NCBI RefSeq assembly: GCF_000801105.2
Contig: NC_079512.1
Span: 3,181,902-3,245,901 of the forward strand
DNA from: Raphanus sativus
Lineage: Eukaryota; Streptophyta; Magnoliopsida; Brassicales; Brassicaceae
Length of the DNA stretch: 64,000 nucleotides
Direction: 5' to 3'
Position numbers and translations under genes: made by a program. The notes beneath the pieces were generated by a model. The model saw only the letters and a program-made list of their open reading frames with translations, searched no databases and was not told where the DNA came from. This document shows positions 34,106 through 43,843 of the stretch, piece by piece. The stretch's first letter is position 1. Each line of letters begins with the position of its first letter.

Positions 34106-35060
34106 GATGAACCAGTTATTGGAGAGTTTCACCAAGATCCAGATTCAGATTCATCTGCTGATGATGAGTCGGAATCAGAGTAGTTTTTTTTTTTTTTTTT
34201 TTTTTACTAATTTCGAGGAAATTTCGAGGGAAGTTAGGGTTTCCTCGAAATTTCCTCGGAATAACCCTTAACGGTTTAGGGGTTTGATAAAAAACACCTA
34301 GATCGTCGAAATTTCCTCGAAATATTTCGAGGAAATTTCGACGACCAAGATAATTTTAGGGGTTTGATTTAAAACACCTTGTTTCGTCGAAATACCCTCG
34401 AAATATTTCGAGGAAATTTCGAGGGATTACAAATTTTTTGGTTTTCCTCGAAATTCCGTCGAAATATTTCGAGGAAATTTCGAGGACCTGGCCAATTTTT
34501 GGTAGTTCCTCGAAATTCCCTCACAATATTTCGACGGAATTTCGAGGAACAGGGGGTTTTAAACCGAAAACAACGTTTTGCGGATTGAATAACACGTATA
34601 TAACCTTCATTAAGTGTCTTAGCCAGATTATAAAGTCCAACTTTAGGGTTTTAACCCGAAAACAATGTTTTGCGGATTGAGACGAAAACCACACAACATG
34701 AGATAAACACTTATACGTTTTAATAAACGTTAAAGGAAATACTTACAATAATTTTTGTAATTGTGTTATTTCATTATTTATGATCATCTATACAAAGAAA
34801 CCTCATTATTATGAATTACATTTGTATAAGAAATGACATAGGGGAAAAAAATCGATGTTTTCAAAACCCCAAACCCTCTTTCCTCGAAATTTCCTCACAA
34901 TATTGTGAGGAAATTTCGAGGAAGGTTTTCCTCGGACTGTTTTTCATTAACCAGGAAACCCTAGCCGACAACAAGAAAATTTCGAGGAAATTTCGACGAC
35001 CACATTAAGAATTTCGAGGAAATTTCGACGGACCCTGTCCGTCGGACCCCTCATAAATTA
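34106..35060. repeat. Internal inverted-word array between the two CACTA genes
   Basis: Dense ATTTCGAGGAAA words (34210-34560 and 34875-35045) separated by AT-rich DNA. A T-run of about 20 is at 34184. A near-duplicate pair (accgaaaacaacgttttgcg at about 34562 and the similar cccgaaaacaatgttttgcg at about 34655) marks a local direct repeat. No gene. Confidence 0.75.
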
Positions 35061-35074
35061 GGTTTTCATTCTTT

Positions 35075-35267
35075 TCTTCCCCATTTCTCTTCTCTCGATC
35101 TTCCTCTCTTCCTCTCGCGCGGCTACTCCTTCTCCTCTCCTCTCTCTTCCTCGCGGCTCCTCTCCTTCTCCTCTCCTCTCCTCTCTTCCTCGACGGATCT
35201 CCTCTCCTCTCCTCTCCTCTCTTCCTCTCGGCCTCCTTCCTCTCCTCTCTTCCTCTCCTCTCTTCCC
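35075..35267 (+). repeat. Pyrimidine-rich 5' leader of CACTA second gene
   Basis: About 190 bp of almost pure CT sequence (repeats of CTCTCCTCT), directly before the split start codon of the second gene. It probably forms its leader and core promoter. Confidence 0.6.
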
Positions 35268-37423
35268 ATGTAAGTTCATATCTCTTCTATTCTTCTCTTC
35301 ATAGATCTCGAAATTTAGGTTGTTAGATAGAAAATTCTAGGATTGAATGGATAGTTTAGGATTTGCATGTTTGGATTGTTGTTTGGATTGTTGGTATATT
35401 TTTTTTTTGATTTATTTTGTGTTTTTGATTTTTTAAAACGTTTTTTTGATTTTATAAAACGTTTTTTTGATTTTAAAACAATTTTTTGAATTTTTAAAAC
35501 GTTTTTTTGATTTTTAAAACGTTTTTTTGATTTTTAAAACGTTTTTTTGATTTTTAAAACGTTTTTTGATTTTAAAACTATTTTTATATATTAAAACTAT
35601 TTTTATATATTAAAACTATTTTTTTATTTATTAAACAATTTTTAAAATATTAAAACTATTTTTAATATATTAAAACTATTTTTTTGTAATTATTAAACAA
35701 TTTTTAATATATTAAATTTTTTTAGTAATTATTAAACAATTTTAATATATTAACAAATTAAATAAATAATTGTATATATTAAATAAAATTTATTTATATA
35801 AAGGTCTCAAGAGGAACATACCCGCTCTCGACAGCGTCGTGGTCGTGGTGGTTCGGGGAGCGGCTCCATTTCGGGTTCCGCATCGCCGTACAGCTCCTAC
35901 CAGACATCTCCTTCTCCATTTCCCTCTCATTCTCCTCCCGCTCCCGGTGTGGCACCCACTCCTGCTCCTGCTCCTGCTCATCCGGCACTTCTGAGAGTTG
36001 CGGAGTTTGTTCGACAGCCGGGTCGTGACCATCTTCCATATCTCACTCAGTATCCACGTGGACAGGGTCAGACATGGTAATTAAACCTATTTTTTTTTCA
36101 TTAAAATTTGATTCATTTAAAATAATTAATTCTAAAATAATTAATTCTTTTTATTAGGTTTGACCGATCCAGGAACGGGATCAGCGGATGGATCAACAGT
36201 ATGATGTACTCGTCCCTCGACAATGGACATCCGACTTTCACCGACTTCCCTCTCGAGAAGCAGCATATGTGGTTTCAACAGTTTGCGGTAAGTATTCTAT
36301 TTTTTACTTATTTTTTACTTATTTTTTTCATTTTTAATATTAATTTTCTAATAATTGTGTTTTATTTTCAGCAACAATTCAACTGGAATGCCGATGATAC
36401 GTTGTTTATCTATTACCACTTCGTCCATAAAGTTATGGACAACTATGGGAAGCAGATGCACTCGTGGAAGAAGAAGTGGGAAATAAACAAGGTTCGTTTT
36501 TATTTATGATACAATTTTTTTAATTTTTTAAAATATTTTTTTATTTATTTAACAATTTTTTTTTTAAAGGTTCCAAAGGGGATGGACCCGACGGTCTGGC
36601 AGGAGTTGAGTGTGCATTGGAGTAAGAACGAAGTGAGAGCAACTTCTTCCACCAACTCCACCAACCGCAAGAGCGACCGTAAGGGGAAGGGCATGTACGT
36701 CCATAACTTGGGTGCTCAATCTTTAGCCAGTCTGGGGGATCGCTTGGTAAGCTTGTCGGTTTTTATTATATTATTTAAGATTCTAATATTTTTTTGTGCA
36801 TTTCTTTTAATTACTAATGTTTGTTTAATTTATGTTTTTTTCAAGGCGGAAGAAAATGAGGGGGAGCCGGTTGATCATCTCCGCCTAATAAAGACGGCGT
36901 ATACCAACAAGAAGACCGGCGAGATTGATGATGGTGTTGTGAGGGATGTGGTCACCCTCATCGACAGTCAGATGGAACAGGAAGTGTCTCAGCTTCAAAC
37001 CGAGGATGACGATTCGACGGGATCGACCGGCTTGCCTCGGGTTCGGATCAACCAAATCGTTGAAGCGGTAAGTTCATTTTTTAAAGTTCAATCCATTTTT
37101 ATATTATTTAAATTTGACACTTTTTTTTTCAGTCGGTTCCAAAGAAGAAGGGCCGTTTGTTCGGTTTGGCTCGTCGGTCTCCCTCGGTTCCGTCTGCTTC
37201 TGCACCACCACCGTCCTATGTTGATCAAGAAGTCCTTCTAAGCCAGATGAGGGACAAGGATGCTCGCATATCTGCGCTGGAGTCCATGGTGGCGAGTCAA
37301 GAGGCGGGCTGGGAGGCACAGAGGAAGCTGAACGAGCAAATGATGGCGATGATGAGGAGCATGAACCCGAACGCCAACGTGGACTTCCCGACCATGCCAG
37401 ACCCGGACTTCCAAACCCCGTAG
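35268..37423 (+). CDS. CACTA second protein (Ptta/En/Spm plant transposase family, TnpA-like)
   Basis: Exons by eye: 35268-35269 (AT), 35804-36076, 36158-36287, 36372-36491, 36570-36746, 36846-37067, 37133-37423; 404 residues with every junction in phase. The start codon is split: AT before a GTAAG donor at 35270, and G after the acceptor at 35803. Unspliced, the ATG is followed at once by TAA. Protein: Ser/Arg/Pro-rich N-terminus, then the Ptta/En/Spm domain ([45 protein letters not shown]), an acidic central part, and a C-terminal coiled coil (about residues 340-385). Such proteins are thought to bind the subterminal repeats and assist transposition. This gene has no visible break, in contrast to TNP2. 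Confidence 0.85.
35381..35800. repeat. Low-complexity tandem repeats in CACTA gene intron
   Basis: About seven imperfect units of AAAACGTTTTTTTGATTTT (19-20 bp) at 35429-35575, followed by about ten TTAAAACTATTTTTATATA-like units to about 35760. Confidence 0.8.
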
Positions 37424-37539
37424 TTTAATTTCTTTCAGAAACTCTAAATGTTTTCTTTTCGTTTGTATGACTTTGAATTTTAAATAATATGTTTTCAATT
37501 TAAATTTTAATTTTATATTTTCGAATTTAAATATTTTTT

Positions 37540-38072
37540 TTTAAAAAAACAATTATTAAAAAAAAAAATATTCAAAATATTCCGAGGAACAGCTGTCCTC
37601 GGTATATACCGAGGGATGTGTTCCTCGGAATATTCCGAGGGAAGGTTTCCTCGAAAATTTTCGAGGGCTGCTTTCCTCGAAAATTTTCGAGGAAACAGTC
37701 CCTCGAAATATTCCGAGGAAAACTGGTCCTCGAAATTTTCGAGGAAATAGTCCCTCGGAAATTTCCGACGAAACTGTTTCCTCGAAAACTTTCGTAGGTG
37801 TTTTCCCTCGGTATAATCCTCGGTACATATCGAGGGAATTGTTCCTCAATATATTCCGAGGACCTCTTCGACGAAGGGCAGTCCTCTAAATATCCTCGGA
37901 ATTATGTTTCCTCGAAATTCCGTCACAAATTTTCGAGGAAATTTCGAGGGAAAATGAAATTTCGAGGAGATTTTTTCGAGGGACGTTTTCCTCGGTATTT
38001 CGTCGGAATACGCTTATTCCGACGAAATAGCGAGGAAAAAGTCCCTCAGTATCAGCGTGTTTTCTTGTAGTG
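37540..38072. repeat. Right subterminal repeat array and terminus of CACTA element
   Basis: Clustered TTTCCTCGAAATTTTCGAGG-type palindromes and TTCCGAGG words, ending in the terminal TCTTGTAGTG. Confidence 0.85.
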
Positions 38073-38102
38073 ATTATTTTAAGAGATTATAGAGAGTTTG
38101 AC

Positions 38103-38745
38103 ATGGCAACTTCCAGCTTCTCGTCTCGTGGTGCGCAAACCGTGAACACCATTTTCGTCAAGTAAGTCTGACTCCATACAGTGGCGGAGACAGTGCTTTA
38201 GCACAGTGGTCACTTGACCCATGTGATTTTTAGGAAACAAATTTTTTTACATGTATTTTGAAGAAAAAAATTGAAAACTATCACCATTTTAATTCATTGA
38301 CCCATGTAATATATAGATGCTTATAAAGAAATTGACCCCTCTAATTGATTATGCTGGCTCCGCCACTGACTCCATACTAATAAATGCATTGTGTTATCTT
38401 TTTTTTTCTGATACACACATTGTGTTATCTAACTTGTATTTATACACATGCAATTACATATACAGACCGATGCTTAGGAAATCTATCCACAAGAAGAGCG
38501 GGTCACAAGACATAGTGAGGGAGTCGGTGAAGAGTGATGGCGCCAGCGTCCGAGAGGCCGAGATGAAGACGATGAGAGGTTTCTCCGTGGCCGGAGAGAC
38601 GACGTCAACATCGTCAGAGAGTAGTTGGGTCCCACATGAAACCACGGGAATATACTATCCAAAGGGACAAGAGAAGGTGATGCAAGATGTGCCTCCTCCT
38701 CCAGCTGGTAGCCATGTGGACGAGCTAGTTAACTGGTTCTTTTGA
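38103..38745 (+). CDS. Small LEA_3-like stress protein (At1g73120-like)
   Basis: Two exons, 38103-38161 and 38466-38745; 112 residues. The N-terminus MATSSFSSRGAQTVNTIFVK resembles a short organelle-targeting sequence (Ser/Arg-rich, no acids). The mature part is hydrophilic and ends in the LEA_3-type module SSWVPHETTGIYYPKGQEKVM plus a Pro-rich tail, the pattern found in SAG21-like proteins (SWVPHP.TGYY.P). A stress or dehydration-related role is inferred from the family and from the ABRE upstream. Its promoter is separated from the ATG by an 8-kb CACTA insertion in the 5' leader, and its intron carries an hAT MITE. Exons themselves are intact. Gene order suggests Arabidopsis At1g73120. Confidence 0.8.
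38171..38376. mobile_element. 190-bp hAT-type MITE in LEA-like gene intron
   Basis: The element is 38179-38368 with 8-bp duplications ACTCCATA at 38171-38178 and 38369-38376. Ends are CAGTGGCGGAGACAG and the complement of CAGTGGCGGAGCCAG (one mismatch in 15). There is no coding capacity. It starts 17 bp after the splice donor. Confidence 0.93.
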
Positions 38746-40760
38746 TCCTTACTTTCCTATCATCTCGATCTCACCATGATAGCACTACTGTTCTCGATAT
38801 CTAAGTCTAATTATTGTTGTAAGGAGAGGGGGGGGGGACAAACTTTACTATACTGTTCTGTGTTGTATCATACATATCTGTGTGTATAAGTGTGGATATG
38901 TATGTATAGTCATATAATCAATGATAATGAATAATGATGATGGTAGTAATTAAATGAATTAATTTAAGTACCAATGCATGCAGCAAGTAACTGCTGCTTT
39001 ATGCATGTTTTCATGAATTTGTTTGCTGATCACCCTTCTACAGACTAACTAAGTAAGGCTTTGTTTAGTGTCAAGCCTTATCCGAATAAAATTAATCTTT
39101 CTGCATTAAAATTGGAACTTACAAGTAGTTAACAAAGAGAATAAGAATGAAGTTGAACGTGGGACCAAAACTAGTCATTGTCTTAGAAAACCACAGGATT
39201 AGCTACTACAATCAGACAAGAAACAAGCATGTTATTTCTTTCTTTCTTTCTTTCAAAAAAACATGACTTCAGAAAAAAATAGAAAAGACATGACTTTAGA
39301 CAAGACCCATGCATGTTGGCTTTGAACAAATGGCTCTTTTTCTTTAACATCCAAAAAGCCACTAAACACACTCAGATTTTAGTTTGTGTTACCATTCATC
39401 ATATTTCACACACAACACATACTTAAAAAATAGTTTACAAAAAAAAAACACATACTTAAAAATATATATAAAATAAGATGAAACGCACCTGAGACTAATT
39501 AGGTGAGTTTGTTAAGTTATTTTTTCATATCAAACTTTTTCATTTCATTTTTTAATTTTATTAAATATAAATAGTTAGGTTTAAATAGATTAAATCTAAT
39601 TTTCATTTATTATTAAAGTGTTATTTTAATATAAATATATAGTATATGTAATACAAAATAGAAACATTTATCATTCTACTATTGGTTTTGGCATTATATT
39701 TCTTTTTTTACCATTTACATTTTATTATGTGCCGCTTTTTTATTTAACTGCTAATATTCCATAGTTTCAAAAACCGTACTCAAACTGTACCATATTATCT
39801 CATTCGCTTTATCTATACTGCTTATTATGTTGTTACCATTCAAAGCATAATACTAGAAATATATAGGCTCCCTGCTGTGTTCTTCTTTTGTCACATTCGC
39901 TGGGATTTGGAACTGTCACCATGAAGTTAAGCTTCTACAACACAACTCAGATCTTTATGTGCAATCCATGTAGGAGAAGATCTTTATGTTTCTCGTTCGT
40001 GCTGGATGCCTTGATCACTAAGTCCGACTGGAGCCGCAAGAACCTCAGACGCCGTCAAGTCTGTCACGCTTCCCTCGAGACAGCCGCTTGTTTCCTGCTA
40101 GCGGTTCAGTTCTGAGGTATGATGAGTTCTTTGCAGGTGTTTACTTATGTGTAGTATTTCGATATTCGTTGCAGGTGTTTACCTATGTGTAGTATTTCGA
40201 TCTTATGTGTTTTCTATCTTTGCTATTATTTTTGTAATGTCTTCCTTGTTTGTATGTGTTTTCTTTCTCGTCGGACTGTGTTCAGTATTACAATATGCTT
40301 TTGTGATTTACAGATTTAATATAACCTTTTATTATTCCGAAGATTGAAAATGTTTGCAATTTAAAAGTGTCACCTGATTCCTATTTAGTATACTATATAC
40401 ATATAAAGTGGTTGAATTTTATAATCTCTGAAGCACCACTGGTCCAGCATTAGTATACTATATACATATAAAGTGGTTGAATTTCATAATCTCTGAAGCA
40501 CCACTGGTCCAGCATATAACAGTTTCACAACTCTCAAGTTATTCAGAATCAAGTTAAAAGTTTTTTGTCTCTCTTTTCTGCTAAGAAAATCAAGTTAAAA
40601 GTTGTTCTTATTGTTCCCAGACTATTTATTACCGGATTGGCAACTTTGATGATGACTTGTAAGGCAAGGAAAGACGAGAGTTCTCATGATCAATGATCAA
40701 GTCCTATTCTAGAGTTCTCATAAGCTAAGTTGTAAATCCTCTGCTTTTATACCGCAAAGA
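38746..40760. other. Gene-free region between LEA-like gene and LPA3 unit A
   Basis: The 3' flank of the LEA-like gene is followed by AT-rich DNA. A GC-richer segment at 39960-40115 is open in one frame (39888-40115) but has no recognisable domain. Small tandem repeats lie at 40133-40202 (gcaggtgtttac-tatgtgtagtatttcgat twice) and 40386-40515. Confidence 0.6.
40386..40515. repeat. 65-bp perfect-phase tandem duplication
   Basis: Two adjacent units, 40386-40450 and 40451-40515, differ at one position (T/C). Units begin TAGTATACTATATACATATA and end GGTCCAGCAT. Confidence 0.95.
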
Positions 40761-40872
40761 TAAAGCTTCTTATACAAGTTATTTTGTCAGAAAAAAAAAG
40801 GCTCTTCAAGCCAACATGAAACAGTTTTGCAATCTAAAATTAACAAAAAAAAAAAAGAAGCCTCCTTAAAAT

Positions 40873-43142
40873 TCAACTGTACTGTCTGACCATAAGAACG
40901 TCGGAGCATAATCTTTGAGGAACTTGTTGCAGTTCTTTACCTTCTTGCCATGCCTGTCCTACGCATACACCAGGACCTATATGTCGTATGTATATGACAA
41001 CACTGTCGTCGAACGGATAGGGATGCTTGGCTGCAACATTAAATGAACGAAAAATTAAACATATAAACCTATGAGTTGAGATACAATGTGTGTGCAAGAA
41101 AAAATGGAAAAAGGCTAATCTAAGCAATGAATCTTACCTGGTCGAGGAAACCCTTGTGGGTAATCTTCAATGGCAAGAAGCCCATCACCAAATGTGCAGG
41201 CTATGTCGCAGGGTTCTTCTGTGGCCATTACTTCCACAGCTTCTGTGACCTCAAAGTAAAGCGGGCTGAAAGCATTGGCAAGGGTTGAGACTATCGGTCC
41301 ACCTGCATAATGACATTTCTAGAGATATTAGTTAAAACATATATAGCAACAGACAGTCATTAAACATATATATATAGTAATAATGACTTGCAAAAAGGCT
41401 TTTAAACAGTTACAAAGATGCAAACAAATCTCTAAATCTCTTAAAATGCAAGCCCTGCCTAAGGAAAAAGGAACAGAAAAATCTAAACAAAATCAGTTCC
41501 AAAGATTAGCTAATCCATGATCTGCCCATCGTTAAGTATATTTTCACATAAAGTTAACTATACCTGTGTTGGCAATAAACTCCTAGCAAGTGAAAATGGA
41601 AAAGTGATTCACATGTATATTTTGAGAAAATCATTAAATGGAGAAGGACTCACCACAAACACGCCCATAGATTTGGCCGTTGTTGGAGGAAAACACAGCC
41701 TACCAAGTAACATAATAAACTATGTCAAGAAAGATAGATGCTGCTGAATGAAATAGGCATGGAAGTGGTGATATCAGTCCTCACTTACCATCTTGAAGGA
41801 CTTTATCCAGGATATGATTAGTGGACCTAAACAATAAGAGAAGAATATCTTAGAAGCTGTCAAGAACATACAAAACCATTTTTTTTTTAATTTGTGGAGA
41901 GAATATATCAGACCTAAGAATGGATTATTTACCATTACTTGTTCGGCAGTTAAAGTATTCAAGTGACACTTCCGCATCTCCTCCAGTAGTGAACAACTTT
42001 GATGCAGCCATTTTAGCTAATTTCGAATCTTCATAACGAGAGCCTGCTATTTCCCACGCTCTTGATATAAGCCTGCATAGATACATAGCTCTCATGAAAA
42101 CTCCATAAAGTGTTTCATCCATTCCATGCAATATTTTCAAAGAGACGTATGACAAACCACAAGACTCAAAAGCTATATATATACATATAGATAAAATTCC
42201 AGAAAGAAGAACCTTGGCTCTAGAAATTGCAGCAAGCGGTGGCGCCTCTCTTCAGGGATATCTTCAATCTTTTTCCTGCACAGTCTGAACTCTATCAAAC
42301 AGTTATCTTATTGTTATACAAGATGCCAAATGAAAACTAGCAGTTAAATGCATGACTAGAGGTAGTATAACTTAAACTGATGGAGTCATTTTATCCTCTT
42401 GCTTTGAGATATACAAGTATACAACACACCTATCAATAGTTATCCAGATATTAACTATAACAATCCATCGTAGACAAGTGTAAAAGAACAGCAAACTGAA
42501 GCTGCAGCATATACCTACTCAAATTCCATTTCTATTTAATATAGATAACACTGGTGTAGTATAGTGACTACTTTATATATGCAAAGCCTTTCAGATTTAG
42601 AGTAAATCAATCACAAGCAGACTAACCAGAGATAAGCAGCTGGGTTATATGAAGTAGGGTCCAATGGAATCAACTCCTTGGGAGGATCAAGAAACGTTAC
42701 AACATCTGATTCGTCAACGTAAACCTTTTTGCCAGTGGGAAGAGTTTCATAAGGTTTCTCATGCCAGGGAGACTCATATCCTCTCCCTCCCTGAACCTCC
42801 ATAACCACACCACGAGACAACCCTGCAGAAAAATCAAAAATCCGTTTTTTTATCAGACAAATCTCTCCATCTAGAAATTAAACAAGATGAAACCCACAAG
42901 GAAACTGTAAATATTTGCAAGAAAGAACTGAACTTTATCTTCTACAATCACTACTACTAAACTGACACAAAAGTTTTTTTAAGAAAAACTTTATAAATGA
43001 AAACTGAAGAGCTTAGCTCACTCTTCGAGAGAGCAAACCCGAGCTGCTGCGGCTTTTCATTCCGGTGAATTAAGGCGCGAATCGCCGGAGGAGTTACCGG
43101 AGTCCGTACCAGCCAACTCTCCCGAACCGCCCCTATCTTCAT
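40873..43142 (-). CDS. LPA3: LPA3-like chloroplast protein (photosystem II assembly), unit A
   Basis: Eight exons read on the minus strand: 43142-43022, 42822-42627, 42275-42213, 42072-41933, 41826-41789, 41699-41654, 41302-41138, 41030-40873; 308 residues, every junction GT-AG and in phase. The N-terminal 45 or so residues are basic with few acids and resemble a transit peptide. Then comes a conserved domain (GRGYESPWHEKPYETLPTGK, LIPLDPTSYNPAAYLW, EERRHRLLQFLEPR, CDIACTFGDGLL, VVIYIRHIGPG). I recognise it as LPA3-like mainly from gene order (Arabidopsis At1g73060 next to At1g73050). LPA3 in Arabidopsis helps CP43 assembly into photosystem II with LPA2. This model is shorter than I remember for LPA3, so the 5' end or identity could differ. 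It is transcribed divergently from the GMC gene. Confidence 0.75.
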
Positions 43143-43843
43143 CTCCGACAAGACTCAAACAAAAAGAACTCTCGACAGTTTCATCAAATAACGGGTCGAT
43201 TTCGAAAATACGGTTTCAAGTAACGGGCCTTAGCTAGGCCCATATTAGAATTATGGGCCGAGTTGTGTTGCTTTTAGTGAGCAGTAACGTACAATAACAT
43301 CCCTAGGCCTAGCCCGTTAACTGCAATTTCTCGCTAACGACAACTAAAAGGTTGTTATCCACTGCGGTTGTGTTCATGATATCTTCTCTCTCTCTAACGG
43401 TTGATCTCTTCTTGATCTAATTCATCGATGCTGTTCTTTTATATCGTAGATACACAGATGAGTTCGAGAGCTGAGAAACACTCAATAAAAATTACTTCTA
43501 TACCGAATTAAACCGGAATTTGATTAGCAGTCATCGAACCAGAAGACCAAACGGCCACGTTTTAAGAGCATGAAATATATGGAAAGCTGTTATCCAGTGC
43601 GGCTAGGTCCATGATTATTCCTCTTGATAACCGTTGATCTCTACTCGATATAACTATCCTCGATGTCTATAAGTTCTTTTATGTCGTAGATACACCGATG
43701 AGTTCATGAGCCCAGAAACACTCAACAATAACCACTCATAGCTACGAGTCTTCTTCTATAACTTTGTAACTGACAAAAATCCTCTCTTTCCCGGGAAAAT
43801 TTAATTTTCTTTCTGCTCCTCCGAGAAGATCTGAAGAGCGAGA
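43143..43843. promoter_or_regulatory. Divergent promoter region LPA3/GMC, unit A, with internal duplication
   Basis: A block of about 140 bp occurs twice (about 43353-43490 and 43588-43729), sharing TTATCCA-TGCGG, CGTAGATACAC-GATGAGTTC and AGAAACACTCAA. Unit B has a single, shorter version (about 51690-51805). The GMC 5' UTR begins near 43790. Confidence 0.7.

Larger units (their letters stand above)
30111..38075 (+). mobile_element. Complete CACTA (En/Spm) DNA transposon, 7.96 kb, with ATT target duplication
   Basis: The element is 30114-38072, flanked by a 3-bp duplication ATT (30111-30113 and 38073-38075). Ends: CAATACAAGAAAACACGC at the left and the complement of CACTACAAGAAAACACGC at the right; the inverted repeats extend about 29 bp with few mismatches. 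Subterminal regions (30140-30470, 34210-35045, 37575-38060) are packed with inverted and direct copies of ATTTCGAGGAAA-like words, typical TnpA-type binding arrays. It encodes a TNP2-type transposase and a second En/Spm protein. The left end reads CAATA rather than CACTA. Confidence 0.96.

Noticed and set aside
35058..35279. Arg/Glu-rich 73-residue frame on the minus strand
   Set aside because: Translation of a simple CT/GA tract; not a protein.
35794..36039. Two minus-strand open frames opposite the CACTA second gene
   Set aside because: Low-complexity antisense of the Ser/Pro-rich exon 2; the sense exons are in phase and match the Ptta family.
30130..38060. CRISPR-like or satellite array from the repeated TTTCGAGGAAA words
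   Set aside because: Irregular spacing, both orientations and location just inside CACTA ends show they are transposon subterminal repeats.
39888..40115. 75-residue open frame in a GC-richer patch
   Set aside because: No recognised motif, no splice partners and no second copy; noted only as part of the intergenic region.
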